Below are positions 16,894-22,904 of a stretch of DNA of 26,231 nucleotides, piece by piece. Positions within the stretch are counted from its first letter, which is position 1; every line of letters starts with the position of its first letter. Under the pieces are notes generated by a model, which was not told the origin of the DNA, made no database searches, and was given only the letters and a program-made list of their open reading frames with translations. Source of the DNA: a virus; the IMG/VR virus record IMGVR_UViG_3300037486_000592, positions 1-26,231 of that record; one strand, 5' to 3'. The position numbers were made by a program, and so were the translations under genes.

Positions 16894-17597
16894 TATGGTT
16901 CCAAAATCTTCCTTAAAAGCAAGTACCCACTGCCATTTAAATGGAGGCCGTCAAAGTAATAATTTGGTTTTAAATTATTATCTAAAACAAAGTATGGGTA
17001 TAGATCAATGAATGTTATATACCTCGAGTTTGCTATATTTTTTATCTTATGATTAAGAATTTGAATAGTATCGTTGGAAAGTCCCTTCCAGTTGTTAACG
17101 GGAAGGACACTCAGAATATAAAGTTTGGTTACTGGACAATCCTTTTCAATAATACTGACAATGCTATCAATATTAGATGCAATCTCAGAGGAATATTTTT
17201 TTAATAAAAGATCATTTATGCCAATTTCAAGAAATATTTTACGAGGACAGCATTGCGTAACTTCAAATAGACGTTGCATTACTCCTGTGGTTGCATCACC
17301 AGAAATGCCTCTGTTTATTATTTCTCCATTATGGAATAGTTCACTCCATTCGCACCTTTCAGTAATGGAATTACCTATAAATACGATATCGTTGGAGTCT
17401 ATTGGAATTACTTCAAACAAAGAAACCCGGGATCGCCAATGGTTGTCTATTTTGAAATCAGTTTGCAGTTCTTTCCCTCTGAGTTGGCTTGTTTTAGCTT
17501 CGAGATATTTCATACCTCCTTTTTTGTATACGGCAAATCCAGCGAGGCATATAAACAGAACATTCAAAATAAGTGAGGCAATAAAATACTTTTTCAT
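16884..17597 (-). CDS. Membrane-anchored SGNH/GDSL hydrolase (lysogenic conversion candidate)
   Basis: The only gene on the minus strand, 237 residues. A positively charged start (MKKY) and a hydrophobic run at about 5-24 form an uncleaved signal anchor or signal peptide, placing the enzyme in the periplasm or cell surface. The SGNH blocks are IVFIGNSIT with nucleophile Ser77 (GNS in place of GDS, a common variant), NRGISGDAT around 95-103, GIND at 126-129, and DGLH with Asp216 and His219. The type matches acetylhydrolases of host surface glycans and is not a virion domain. It has its own promoter and opposite orientation inside the late region, the signature of a gene expressed from the prophage. 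Low GC compared with neighbours points to later acquisition. The acetyl or acyl substrate is unknown. Confidence 0.88.
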   Translation of the reverse strand: MKKYFIASLILNVLFICLAGFAVYKKGGMKYLEAKTSQLRGKELQTDFKIDNHWRSRVSLFEVIPIDSNDIVFIGNSITERCEWSELFHNGEIINRGISGDATTGVMQRLFEVTQCCPRKIFLEIGINDLLLKKYSSEIASNIDSIVSIIEKDCPVTKLYILSVLPVNNWKGLSNDTIQILNHKIKNIANSRYITFIDLYPYFVLDNNLKPNYYFDGLHLNGSGYLLLRKILEPYLN

Positions 17598-17617
17598 AAG
17601 GAAAGACTTTGAGGGTA

Positions 17618-17650
17618 TAAATATAATGCATTAATGTGGTTACTGTCAAA
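17618..17650 (-). promoter_or_regulatory. Bacteroidota-type promoter for the SGNH gene
   Basis: On the minus strand TTTG (17650-17647) is followed after 21 bases by TATATTTA (17625-17618), a 7 of 8 match to the TAnnTTTG element. The expected RNA start is about 17611, only about 14 bases before the ATG at 17597. The upstream element overlaps the start codon of the gene on the other strand at 17650. Confidence 0.6.
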
Positions 17651-18033
17651 TGTTAAAGAAGATAATAGACTACTCAAAATATATAATAACCATCGCTGGT
17701 GCGGCAACCATTCTATGGGGAGCAGTTAGGTCAATTAACCGATCTATTGACAGCGTTACCAGGCAGACCGAGGTGATCCAGGCGGTAAGAGATCAGCAGG
17801 CGGTAGTTCTGGATAGCATTTATTCCCTGAGCAAACAGATACAGGGTCTATCTCTTCAGGTTGATGGGATAAATGACAATACAGTCCTAATTGGCAATTA
17901 CGTCGAAGGAATAAATAAATCATTTAGCTATCATTTGAAGCGTTCTCCGGAGGTGACAAAGGAAGACTATGCTGCAATGATGCAGATCATTGAGGAGTTA
18001 AAAAAAAACGACGGGCCGACAGTCTGGCAGTAA
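17650..18033 (+). CDS. Membrane-anchored coiled-coil protein, lysis module
   Basis: A 127-residue protein with one N-terminal membrane segment (about 9-26, IITIAGAATILWGAVRS region) followed by a heptad-rich coiled coil (about 30-85) with alternating QAVRDQQAVVLDSIYSLSKQ. The C-terminus is soluble and charged. I do not recognise the family. As the first gene of the lysis set it may assist the holin or anchor lysis proteins at the inner membrane. The start codon lies inside the promoter of the opposite gene. Base composition returns to the typical phage value about here. Confidence 0.72.
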   Translation: MLKKIIDYSKYIITIAGAATILWGAVRSINRSIDSVTRQTEVIQAVRDQQAVVLDSIYSLSKQIQGLSLQVDGINDNTVLIGNYVEGINKSFSYHLKRSPEVTKEDYAAMMQIIEELKKNDGPTVWQ

Positions 18034-18070
18034 AGTATAAACCAAAAATAAAGGTCCGAAAGATTGACAA

Positions 18071-18535
18071 ATGACAGCCAAGAAGCCTACAACCACAGAT
18101 GATCCTGAACTCCAGACAGAGTTAGGATGCGTCTGCATGTCCAAGGAGGCCCTGGCAAAGATGTCACTCAATCCATATGACCAGCTCTTTATCTGCAGAC
18201 TTCTCAATCTTAGGGATGATGCGGTAAAAGATGAGATTTCACAGAGCTTGGCAGATGTCTTGCTGGCCCATTTTAACCAGGTATTCAAAGCTCAGGATGC
18301 TCAAAATAATCAGCTTGGAGAAATTGCCCGAGATATTAAAGACATAAAGTTTGATATCAAGGATATAAAGACCAGGCTAAAAGAAGTAGAGAATCAGGTC
18401 ACGGAGGAGGAGAAAAGGATAACCCGGCTTGAGAGGAGTCAGCGTTGGTGGAATATTGCTCTGAGGATAGCCATTGCCGTGGCCATTGCAACAATCATAA
18501 CTCTAATCATTCATTATAACGTACCACTAAATTAA
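18071..18535 (+). CDS. XhlA-like coiled-coil protein with C-terminal membrane anchor
   Basis: A 154-residue protein with a soluble helical N-terminal domain (about 20-75), a coiled coil at about 80-124 (DIKDIKFDIKDIKTRLKEVE), the signature ERSQRWWNIALRIA, and a single membrane segment at about 127-149. This build resembles the hemolysin XhlA group, which helps holins in several phages. Two Cys residues (20, 22) lie near the N-terminus. It sits just before the holin candidate. Similarity to XhlA is by architecture and the RLERSQRWW turn, so the role is tentative. Confidence 0.75.
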   Translation: MTAKKPTTTDDPELQTELGCVCMSKEALAKMSLNPYDQLFICRLLNLRDDAVKDEISQSLADVLLAHFNQVFKAQDAQNNQLGEIARDIKDIKFDIKDIKTRLKEVENQVTEEEKRITRLERSQRWWNIALRIAIAVAIATIITLIIHYNVPLN

Positions 18536-18541
18536 AAGAAA

Positions 18542-18958
18542 ATGAAAAAGCTATTTGCATTTTTGGCGTTTGCCTTATTGGCTACAATTACGCTTGTGGC
18601 CCAGGATACTATACCTGTCCCTGGCGATGTTTATGATATTGTTACAAATATGAATCAGTACTTTGGGTCCCTGGCGGGTATTGCCGTTGTTGCTGCATTC
18701 TTTGCCGCAATGCTTAATGGCCTGATGAAAGTCGAAAAGAACATAATAAAGCAGCTGGTCGCCTGGGCTGTTGCTATCGCCCTGATGGTCGTCACGGATC
18801 TTTTGAACTTTGGCTTTGCTGCAGATTTCTCAATCCTGAAGGCGGTAATCTATGGCATCGGTGCCGGCCTGGTAGCGAATGGAGTGTTTGACATACCAAT
18901 AGTTAAAAGCATTCTCGATAAAGTTGAGGGTTGGTTTAAGCCCCGGGTGAATGGATGA
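18542..18958 (+). CDS. Putative holin
   Basis: A 138-residue hydrophobic protein. It begins with a signal-like segment (KKLFAFLAFALLATITLVAQD) and then has three further membrane segments at about 43-60, 69-90 and 97-115, with short charged loops. Size, hydrophobicity and position directly before the endolysin gene fit a holin that opens the inner membrane at lysis. The predicted cleavage site after Ala20 (VAQD) would leave the N-terminus outside. The gene overlaps the endolysin start by 8 bases. No sequence-level family is recognised, so the call rests on topology and context. Confidence 0.7.
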   Translation: MKKLFAFLAFALLATITLVAQDTIPVPGDVYDIVTNMNQYFGSLAGIAVVAAFFAAMLNGLMKVEKNIIKQLVAWAVAIALMVVTDLLNFGFAADFSILKAVIYGIGAGLVANGVFDIPIVKSILDKVEGWFKPRVNG

Positions 18959-19388
18959 TTTCGAGGTGCATGAACTGGTTTGCCAGCATGTATTCCGGGT
19001 CCACGGGACCGCTTCCCTGAAATTTGCAGATCCCAGGCTGCTCAAGTGGCTCAGCTGGTTTCGCACTGCCATCGACCGGTCGGTCCATATTAATAACTAT
19101 GGGTTCCCGGGCGGTGGTAAATACAGCCAAAGAGGGTACAGATGCAACCTCTGCGCCCTGGTAAAGGATAATACTGATACCGGCCAGTTATATCTTTCTG
19201 CCCATACCAGGTTCCAGGCGATTGATTTCAATGTTGAGGGCATGCTCGATGAGGAGATCCGCCAGTGGATTGAACGTCATAAAAGCCAGATGCCGGGATA
19301 CATAAGGATCGAAAAGAATACTGTCGGATGGGTCCATGTTGATGTTGCTAATGACACTTACCAGAAAATAATCTATTTTGAAGGATAA
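18951..19388 (+). CDS. M15-type peptidase endolysin
   Basis: Peptidoglycan-cleaving enzyme, 145 residues. The zinc site of the D-Ala-D-Ala peptidase family (M15) is visible: SAHTRFQAID gives His85 and Asp92, and GWVHVDV gives His129, the SxHxxxxAxD plus WxHVD pattern. The upstream block FRTAIDRSVHINNYGF followed by RGYRC matches the substrate-binding front of these enzymes. It has no signal peptide, so release needs the holin. It sits in the lysis cassette with holin before and spanin after. The expected cut is in the peptide stem or cross-link of host peptidoglycan. Confidence 0.88.
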   Translation: MDDFEVHELVCQHVFRVHGTASLKFADPRLLKWLSWFRTAIDRSVHINNYGFPGGGKYSQRGYRCNLCALVKDNTDTGQLYLSAHTRFQAIDFNVEGMLDEEIRQWIERHKSQMPGYIRIEKNTVGWVHVDVANDTYQKIIYFEG

Positions 19389-19392
19389 GTAA

Positions 19393-19863
19393 ATGAAAAT
19401 ATTATTGAGGATGCTGGTGCCATGCCTACTGATCGGCGGCTGCGCCACACAGCAGAGGTGCATGGAGAAGTGGCCGCCGGTTATGGAGGTGATTGTCAGG
19501 GATACGGTGATCTACAGGGATACGGTTCTTTATGTTACCCTTCCCCCGGATACAGTCACAAACGCTGACACAATATACGTCGATAAAGAGGGTCAGCCAT
19601 TCACCCTTGCCATGCTTGTCACTGAGACTGACTTTGCCAGGGCTGAGGCATGGGTTAAAGACAGCAGATTATATCAGCGGATATTCAATAAGGATACTGC
19701 CCTCGAATTAAGATATGACAGCCTCCTGAAGGAGAAGCTGAAGGTTGTCACTATCACGGAGACCGTCAGGATCCCGCCGAAGTTCAACGGGATCCTCTGG
19801 CAGATCATAGCCCTTGCCGTGCTCCTGGTACTGCTTGTCTTTATGCTGAAGTTTCTCCGCTAA
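19393..19863 (+). CDS. Unimolecular spanin-like lipoprotein
   Basis: A 156-residue protein that begins with a lipoprotein signal (KILLRMLVPCLLIGGC, lipobox LIGGC with Cys17) and ends with one membrane segment at about 134-153 followed by a basic tail (KFLR). The N-terminus would be held in the outer membrane and the C-terminus in the inner membrane, the defining plan of unimolecular spanins such as T1 gp11, which fuse the two membranes at the last step of lysis. The middle has repeated VIVRDTVIYRDTVLYV-type strands and a helical part. The location just after the endolysin supports this role. Alternatively it is a lipoprotein of unknown function. Confidence 0.75.
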   Translation: MKILLRMLVPCLLIGGCATQQRCMEKWPPVMEVIVRDTVIYRDTVLYVTLPPDTVTNADTIYVDKEGQPFTLAMLVTETDFARAEAWVKDSRLYQRIFNKDTALELRYDSLLKEKLKVVTITETVRIPPKFNGILWQIIALAVLLVLLVFMLKFLR

Positions 19864-19939
19864 CTAATTGACCCGTTATTCTTTATTTCCAGATACCTGG
19901 CCAGACTCCGCTATGTGTTAATATTGTCGTTTATGTTGT

Positions 19940-19957
19940 TGATAACTTTTGTTATCA
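19940..19957. repeat. Perfect inverted repeat, terminator-like or operator
   Basis: TGATAAC (19940-19946) and GTTATCA (19951-19957) pair over 7 positions around TTTT. The following bases GATAATATTATTT are AT-rich but lack a uridine run. It may be a weak terminator for the lysis operon or a second protein-binding site. Confidence 0.45.
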
Positions 19958-19980
19958 GATAATATTATTTATATGGCCTT

Positions 19981-20002
19981 CGTTTATACATTTGTGTAAA
20001 CG
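19981..20002 (+). promoter_or_regulatory. Operator-like dyad over a TAnnTTTG promoter element
   Basis: The 22-base dyad runs from CGTTTATACA to TGTGTAAACG with nine of ten arm pairs matched and one T/G. A perfect Bacteroidota -7 element, TACATTTG, lies inside it at 19987-19994. The matching -33 TTTG is weak. RNA would start near 20000, about 20 bases before the ATG at 20021. A repressor bound here would block the early promoter. Confidence 0.6.
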
Positions 20003-20020
20003 AAAATAATTATTTCAAGA

Positions 20021-20281
20021 ATGAGCTTGGCCCAGACAAATATAGATCTCAACAAGGAGCTCAGCAAGACATATCATGAGCTTCCTGATGATATCGTTCT
20101 GATTGTCCGGGATGAATTATGCAAGGAGCTGTCCTGGTCACGGCCAACATTTTACAGCAGAACGTCAGGTCAGCGATTTATATTAAAGCATGAGGTACCT
20201 GTCATCAGGGAAATATTCAAGAAATATGGGTTTGATATATTCATAGAAACTAACCAGGAGAATAGCTTGTCTTATCTATAA
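20021..20281 (+). CDS. Small HTH-type DNA-binding protein
   Basis: An 86-residue protein with a helix-turn-helix-like centre: DIVLIVRDELCKELSWSRPTF and YSRTSGQRFILKHEVPVIREIFKKYGFD. The pattern LSWSRPTFY followed by a second conserved helix is seen in small regulators of Bacteroidota mobile elements. It is the first gene of the early block and its promoter carries an operator-like dyad, so it is a good candidate for self-repression and control of the early genes. No repressor with a protease domain was found in this window. The function is inferred from context and the helix pattern. Confidence 0.7.
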   Translation: MSLAQTNIDLNKELSKTYHELPDDIVLIVRDELCKELSWSRPTFYSRTSGQRFILKHEVPVIREIFKKYGFDIFIETNQENSLSYL

Positions 20282-20333
20282 TTAATATTATCGAGAAATC
20301 AATTAGCTGATTTTTAGCATAATAGCAATTAGG

Positions 20334-20361
20334 AAAGACAAACGTTTAAAGAGTTGTCTTT
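20334..20361. repeat. Inverted repeat with T-rich tail
   Basis: AAAGACAA (20334-20341) and TTGTCTTT (20354-20361) pair over 8 positions around a 12-base loop, followed by TATATTTTG. This may be a terminator for the preceding small gene, or a binding site at the start of the next gene. Confidence 0.4.
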
Positions 20362-20373
20362 TATATTTTGCTT

Positions 20374-20892
20374 ATGTTAAGAATCAAACTTACCCCGCCC
20401 CACCTTGTCAATCGAAAGTACGTCGTATTTCTTGACCGGGATCTTAGGAAGTCATTTACCAGCAAGCGCAAGGCAGACGACTTTGTGACCAGGCTCGAGA
20501 ACGAGCTCAATGAAGCACTGCTCTTCATTAATGAGGCATTCTGCAACCTCACAACCTTTTACCGAACTTACTTTCTGGCGGACCGGGACTTCAAGTTCAA
20601 ATACGAGGTCGAGAACCACCTGGATCTTATCAACAACCGCCTCAGTTACATCTCCTGCCACAGCGGATCGGAGAACTACAATACAATGATTTCGCATTCC
20701 CTTAATGTCTGCTTCGATGCGCTTATCGAGGCGTGCCAGGCTATTGATGCGAAGAGCCGTCAGCGATACGATATGTTGACCCGTCGCAGGATCCAGCTTC
20801 ATAAGAAGGTTATCACCCAGTACCGGGATTCATTTGAATATTTTAAGGTTACGGCAATATCATCAAGTGTAATTAAATGGTCTGCAGCATGA
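20374..20892 (+). CDS. Unknown helical protein, early region
   Basis: A 172-residue protein from the ATG at 20374. A TTG at 20368 would add two residues. The N-terminus reads RIKLTPPHLVNRKYVVFLDRD, with a KSFTSKRKADDFVTRLENEL helix after it. Most of the rest is helical and rich in Tyr, Arg and Asn (NHLDLINNRLSYI, RQRYDMLTRRRIQLHKKV). There is no membrane segment or catalytic motif that I recognise. The KYVVFLDRD...SFTSKRKAD front resembles the arm-binding part of some integrases but the catalytic domain is absent. It starts the row of early genes and is coupled to the next small gene by an ATGA overlap. Confidence 0.75.
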   Translation: MLRIKLTPPHLVNRKYVVFLDRDLRKSFTSKRKADDFVTRLENELNEALLFINEAFCNLTTFYRTYFLADRDFKFKYEVENHLDLINNRLSYISCHSGSENYNTMISHSLNVCFDALIEACQAIDAKSRQRYDMLTRRRIQLHKKVITQYRDSFEYFKVTAISSSVIKWSAA

Positions 20893-20996
20893 AAAGAAAG
20901 ATCAAGATTGACCTGGCACTCCTGCTGATGTGCGTACTGTTCAGCTGCGGCTGGACCTATGTGATCATCGCCATAATATACCTCCTGGATAAATAG
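20889..20996 (+). CDS. Tiny membrane protein (35 residues)
   Basis: Small reading frame with an ATGA overlap to the upstream gene. It encodes KRKIKIDLALLLMCVLFSCG, then WTYVIIAIIYLLDK. The basic start plus a hydrophobic run ending LFSC resembles a lipoprotein signal with Cys20, and a second hydrophobic segment follows. It probably sits in the membrane. Real-gene support is the overlap, the basic-hydrophobic plan and the next gene beginning two bases after its stop. Function is unknown. Confidence 0.6.
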   Translation: MKRKIKIDLALLLMCVLFSCGWTYVIIAIIYLLDK

Positions 20997-20998
20997 CC

Positions 20999-21163
20999 AT
21001 GAAGGTCCTGGTAGCATTTCATCGGCTGATCTGCCCCTTTTGCGATGGAGTTATCCGTAAGGGAGAGACCTATATCGAGAAGGAGGGGCGCCGGATCTGC
21101 CTCAGGTGCGGCCTGCCGGCCCGGAGACTGAAACCAATAAATCACAGCATAACAACTAACTAA
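20999..21163 (+). CDS. Small zinc-ribbon protein (54 residues)
   Basis: Starts two bases after the preceding stop. Cys12-x2-Cys15 (LICPFCDG) and Cys34-x2-Cys37 (RICLRCGL) are spaced like a zinc ribbon. The rest is basic (RKGETYIEKEGRR, ARRLKPIN). Such small proteins often bind nucleic acid or a partner protein. It ends 8 bases before the glycosyltransferase at 21172. No more specific family can be assigned. Confidence 0.7.
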   Translation: MKVLVAFHRLICPFCDGVIRKGETYIEKEGRRICLRCGLPARRLKPINHSITTN

Positions 21164-21171
21164 CAACAAAG

Positions 21172-22152
21172 ATGAAAATCCTATTCATTACCCCAAACAC
21201 AACAGACAGCTGCTCCTTCTACAGGACAGCCGGCATTGCCCCGGATCTCCGGGAGAAGCTCAAAATGGAAATTTATGTCACTTCCCTGGATAAGGAGAAG
21301 TTTACCTGGCAGAACCTGCTGGATTATAACCTGGTCATGTTCCAGAGGCCATTCTCTGATACATCGCTTCAGATGGCCCTTTATATTAAGAACATGGGGA
21401 TTCCGTTATGGGTTGACTTCGACGATTATCTACTGGACATTCCCCTTGGCAATCCTGCCTATGAGGTGATAACCAAAGCCCGGGAGGTTATTAAGAAGAT
21501 GACTGCCATCGCTGATGTTGTTTCTGTCACCACAGATCTCCTGAGGCAGCAGCTGGAGCCTTATTCAAAGAACATCCGGGTGATTCCGAATGCCTTTAAT
21601 GACTATGTATTTAAAAAGAGAAAGAACCAGGACGAGCGCTCGAAGATGATACTCTGGCGAGGGGGTGATTCACATCTTCCCGATCTCATGATGTTTGCAG
21701 AGCCTGTAACCAGGGTAATGAAAGATTACCCTGAGTGGATCTTCACCTTCATGGGAATGCTCCCCTGGTTTTTGGATTACAGTGAGAATATGTACCACAT
21801 GCCCGCCCAGGATCCGATCTTCTATTTCAATAGCATTGCCTCAATGGCATCGTCGGTCCTCCATGTTCCGCTCATTGATAATGTGTTCAACAGGTGTAAG
21901 TCAAACATCGCTTTTATCGAGGCAGCTTACGCCGGATCCGCTTGCATAGCTCCCGCCTGGGATGAATGGCAGAAGCCCGGGGTCATGAACTATACTGATG
22001 AAGTCGGATACTTTGCCTGGATCGAGAATGTGATCAAGGGAGAGGTCAATATCAAAGAAAGATCTGGTCAGTCCTGGGAATATGTCATGGACTGCCTGAT
22101 GCTGAATAAGATCAATGAGCAGAGAGTTAACCTGGTGAGATCCTTAATCTGA
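21172..22152 (+). CDS. GT-B fold glycosyltransferase (GT4-like)
   Basis: A 326-residue enzyme of the GT-B type. It starts KILFITPNTTDSCSFYR, the first nucleotide-fold strand with an early Gly/Ser loop, and WVDFDDYLLDIP follows in the N-terminal domain. The C-terminal domain has VIPNAFN, then ILWRGGDSHLPDL, and CKSNIAFIEAAYAG near 244-257, which holds the acidic residue that contacts the donor sugar in GT4 enzymes. It is shorter than typical GT4 proteins (350-400). It lies in the early region, away from the three GT-A enzymes, so it may serve a different step such as host surface glycan, DNA or early protein modification. Confidence 0.85.
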   Translation: MKILFITPNTTDSCSFYRTAGIAPDLREKLKMEIYVTSLDKEKFTWQNLLDYNLVMFQRPFSDTSLQMALYIKNMGIPLWVDFDDYLLDIPLGNPAYEVITKAREVIKKMTAIADVVSVTTDLLRQQLEPYSKNIRVIPNAFNDYVFKKRKNQDERSKMILWRGGDSHLPDLMMFAEPVTRVMKDYPEWIFTFMGMLPWFLDYSENMYHMPAQDPIFYFNSIASMASSVLHVPLIDNVFNRCKSNIAFIEAAYAGSACIAPAWDEWQKPGVMNYTDEVGYFAWIENVIKGEVNIKERSGQSWEYVMDCLMLNKINEQRVNLVRSLI

Positions 22153-22157
22153 GAGCT

Positions 22158-22604
22158 ATGGAACTGAATGATAAGAAGATCATGGCTGAGCATCTCAGAG
22201 ATGCGATGAACAGGGAGGATCTCTCGACCAGGGAAGCTGCCCGTTGCCTGAACCTGGCCCCATATTATCTGAGCATGTCACAGAACGAAAACTCCTGGGC
22301 GGCAATGGGAAGATCGCCCTGGGAGAGGATTGAGCAGTGGCATAACACCAGGGAGAAGCTTACCTCCTTCCGGATCCCGGAGGGAGAGGAGATATGGAAG
22401 CCTAAAGAGAAATCTGTGGATCCACCAAAAAAGTCACCTGTCATCAAGGAAAAGGTAGCAGTTGAAAAGAACGCTGAGGATCTGCCGGGCGTTATTGAAA
22501 TCAAACATTCTCAGGCATATTCTCCTGAAATACAGAGGCTGAAAGTAGCCCTGGATATTGAGATAAACCTTACTGTTAACGGTCAAAAGGTTCAGCTGCG
22601 ATGA
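22158..22604 (+). CDS. HTH-containing protein of unknown role
   Basis: A 148-residue protein. Residues about 8-60 contain a helix-turn-helix-like section (KIMAEHLRDAMNREDLSTRE, AARCLNLAPYYLSMS, ERIEQWHNTREKL) that suggests DNA binding. A proline- and lysine-rich linker (about 78-105) leads to a short beta-type C-terminal part (LKVALDIEINLTVNGQKV). The gene begins 5 bases after the glycosyltransferase stop and ends in an ATGA overlap with the next winged-helix gene. Together they look like a small regulator or replication-accessory pair at the front of the replication block. No exact family is recognised. Confidence 0.7.
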   Translation: MELNDKKIMAEHLRDAMNREDLSTREAARCLNLAPYYLSMSQNENSWAAMGRSPWERIEQWHNTREKLTSFRIPEGEEIWKPKEKSVDPPKKSPVIKEKVAVEKNAEDLPGVIEIKHSQAYSPEIQRLKVALDIEINLTVNGQKVQLR

Positions 22605-22879
22605 TTGAAGACAAGGATTGCTCGACACAGATGCGGATCTACTTCCCGACAACACCCATGTCCACGGAAGGGATCAGCGAGATGCAGGCCCGGGTGAGGG
22701 GCCAGAACCTGGATATCCTGCGGTTCTTCATGAGAAACCCCGCCAGGACCTTTACTCCGTTTGAGGTGCTGGAACATACAAAGATGAATATCCCGATCAC
22801 ATCGGTCCGGAGGGCCATCACTACACTCACAAGTCAGGGCTACCTGATAATGACTGGTGAGATGCGCCAGGGAGCCTAA
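22601..22879 (+). CDS. Winged-helix protein
   Basis: A 92-residue protein with a winged helix-turn-helix look: GQNLDILRFFMRNPARTFTP, FEVLEHTKM, ITSVRRAITTLTSQGYLI, then a short wing (MTGEMRQG). The final strand and conserved Gly fit a MarR/ArsR-type DNA-binding unit. There is no visible ligand domain. Position directly before the replication gene suggests control of, or help with, replication. It overlaps the upstream gene by four bases. Confidence 0.72.
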   Translation: MIEDKDCSTQMRIYFPTTPMSTEGISEMQARVRGQNLDILRFFMRNPARTFTPFEVLEHTKMNIPITSVRRAITTLTSQGYLIMTGEMRQGA

Positions 22880-22904
22880 GGAGCTACAAACCACACATGG
22901 AAAT

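Larger units (their letters stand above)
19864..20020. promoter_or_regulatory. Intergenic switch region between lysis and early genes
   Basis: A 157-base AT-rich stretch without a gene. It holds a perfect 7-base dyad TGATAAC-TTTT-GTTATCA at 19940-19957, a second dyad at 19981-20002 that covers a -7 element, and a run of weakly spaced AT sequence between them. It probably ends late transcription and starts early transcription. Confidence 0.6.

Noticed and set aside
17125-17634. Long + strand frame opposite the SGNH hydrolase
   Set aside because: It lies entirely antisense to a protein with clear SGNH motifs and has no recognisable domain.
20374-20892. Truncated integrase or recombinase
   Set aside because: The N-terminus slightly resembles an arm-binding domain, but no catalytic Arg, His or Tyr block follows, so I left it as unknown.
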